A stretch of 6,767 bases of DNA from Pseudomonadota bacterium (GTDB lineage Bacteria; Pseudomonadota; Gammaproteobacteria; Burkholderiales; SG8-41), in contig JAEYXO010000057.1 in NCBI GenBank assembly GCA_023431245.1, positions 1 to 6,767 of the forward strand, written 5' to 3'. Positions 6,389 to 6,767 of this stretch are shown here, in pieces. Below the pieces are notes generated by a model that made no database searches, was not told the origin of the DNA, and saw only the letters and a program-made list of their open reading frames with translations. A program made the translations under genes and the position numbers. Each line of letters starts with the position of its first letter. The stretch's first letter is position 1.

Positions 6389-6767
6389 ATGAGTCCGATG
6401 TTCAAATGCGCCGCCGGCGCCCTGATTGCTGCAGCTTTTGTAGTTGCCGTGCCCGTTGCCCATGCGGCTGATGCCGCCAGGGATTATCCGAACAAGCCGG
6501 TGCGTTTCATCTCGCCGTTCACGCCCGGCGCCGGCACCGACTCCACGGCGCGCGCACTGGCCGCGCACATGAGCGGACTGTGGGGGCAGCAGTTCGTCGT
6601 CGACAACCGCACCGGCGCCGCCGGCTCCATCGGCGTTGAACTGACCGCGCTGGCGCCGCCCGACGGCTACACGATCTGCCTGATCTCGGCATCACACAGC
6701 GTCAACTCCGGCACCAACCCGAAAATGCCCTATGACCTCGGCAAGGACCTGCAGGGCATCTCGCAGG
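6389..6767 (+). CDS. Bug/TctC-family solute-binding protein, 3'-truncated
   Basis: The first 126 codons of a second Bug/TctC-family periplasmic binding protein, cut by the right window edge; the family is usually about 320 residues. A signal peptide covers residues 1-26, with a lysine near the N-terminus, a hydrophobic core and a probable cleavage after AHA. The mature part shows YPNKPVRFISPF (33-44), PGAGTDSTAR (46-55), GQQFVVDNRTGAAGSIG (66-82) and PPDGYTI (from 91), which line up with the neighbouring divergent paralogue. That neighbour has GGITDIIGR where this protein has GAGTDSTAR, closer to the usual PGGxxD form. The two proteins differ at many positions, so this is not a recent duplication. 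Ligand and downstream partners are unknown because the window ends here. Confidence 0.93.
   Translation, partial: MSPMFKCAAGALIAAAFVVAVPVAHAADAARDYPNKPVRFISPFTPGAGTDSTARALAAHMSGLWGQQFVVDNRTGAAGSIGVELTALAPPDGYTICLISASHSVNSGTNPKMPYDLGKDLQGISQ

Noticed and set aside
6181..6405. 74-codon minus-strand frame in the divergent intergenic region
   Set aside because: It begins inside the right-hand Bug gene in antisense, crosses the probable promoter region and has no recognisable domain or convincing ribosome binding site.
6361..6471. 36-codon frame beginning ATG 6361, with a Cys-rich end, overlapping the start of the right-hand Bug gene
   Set aside because: It has a weak GGAAG site, but the cysteines come from reading the alanine-rich signal-peptide codons out of frame. 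No independent support for a leader peptide.

Overview
The window is a high-GC (roughly two thirds G+C by eye), gene-dense bacterial chromosome segment. Two Bug/TctC-type periplasmic solute-binding proteins side by side, next to a proteobacterial HrpA helicase, point to a betaproteobacterium, most likely Burkholderiales or a relative, where the Bug family is greatly expanded. This placement is inference from gene content and composition; there is no rRNA or other marker in the window. No tRNA, rRNA, CRISPR array, insertion sequence or phage gene was seen.

Layout. (1) 1-3042, plus strand: the C-terminal three quarters of hrpA, a DEAH-box RNA helicase cut by the left window edge. It contains a sharply AT-rich patch at about 1424-1473. 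(2) 3043-3103: a short intergenic region that can fold into a long imperfect hairpin just ahead of the next gene. (3) 3104-4333, plus strand: an Old Yellow Enzyme-type (YqjM-like) FMN ene-reductase. (4) 4314-4355: a strong inverted repeat across the convergent junction, probably a terminator. (5) Minus strand, read right to left: a Bug/TctC solute-binding protein (6138-5176), then, 12 bases on, an alpha/beta hydrolase (5163-4372), very likely one transcription unit. (6) 6139-6388: a 250-base divergent intergenic region with several dyads, one containing a LysR-type T-N11-A motif. (7) 6389 to the right edge, plus strand: the start of a second Bug/TctC protein, running divergently from the first.

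How the genes may work together. The minus-strand pair suggests capture of a small organic acid or related solute in the periplasm plus a cytoplasmic hydrolase acting on it or on a derivative. No TctA/TctB membrane subunits are visible, so the two Bug proteins are orphans within the window. The ene-reductase could belong to the same catabolic neighbourhood, but it lies on the opposite strand and nothing in the sequence ties it to the pair. hrpA is a housekeeping gene and probably unrelated.

No clearly undescribed multi-gene system is evident. The most unusual signals are the AT-rich, codon-deviant patch inside hrpA, the structured leader before the ene-reductase, and the dyad-rich region between the two divergent Bug genes.
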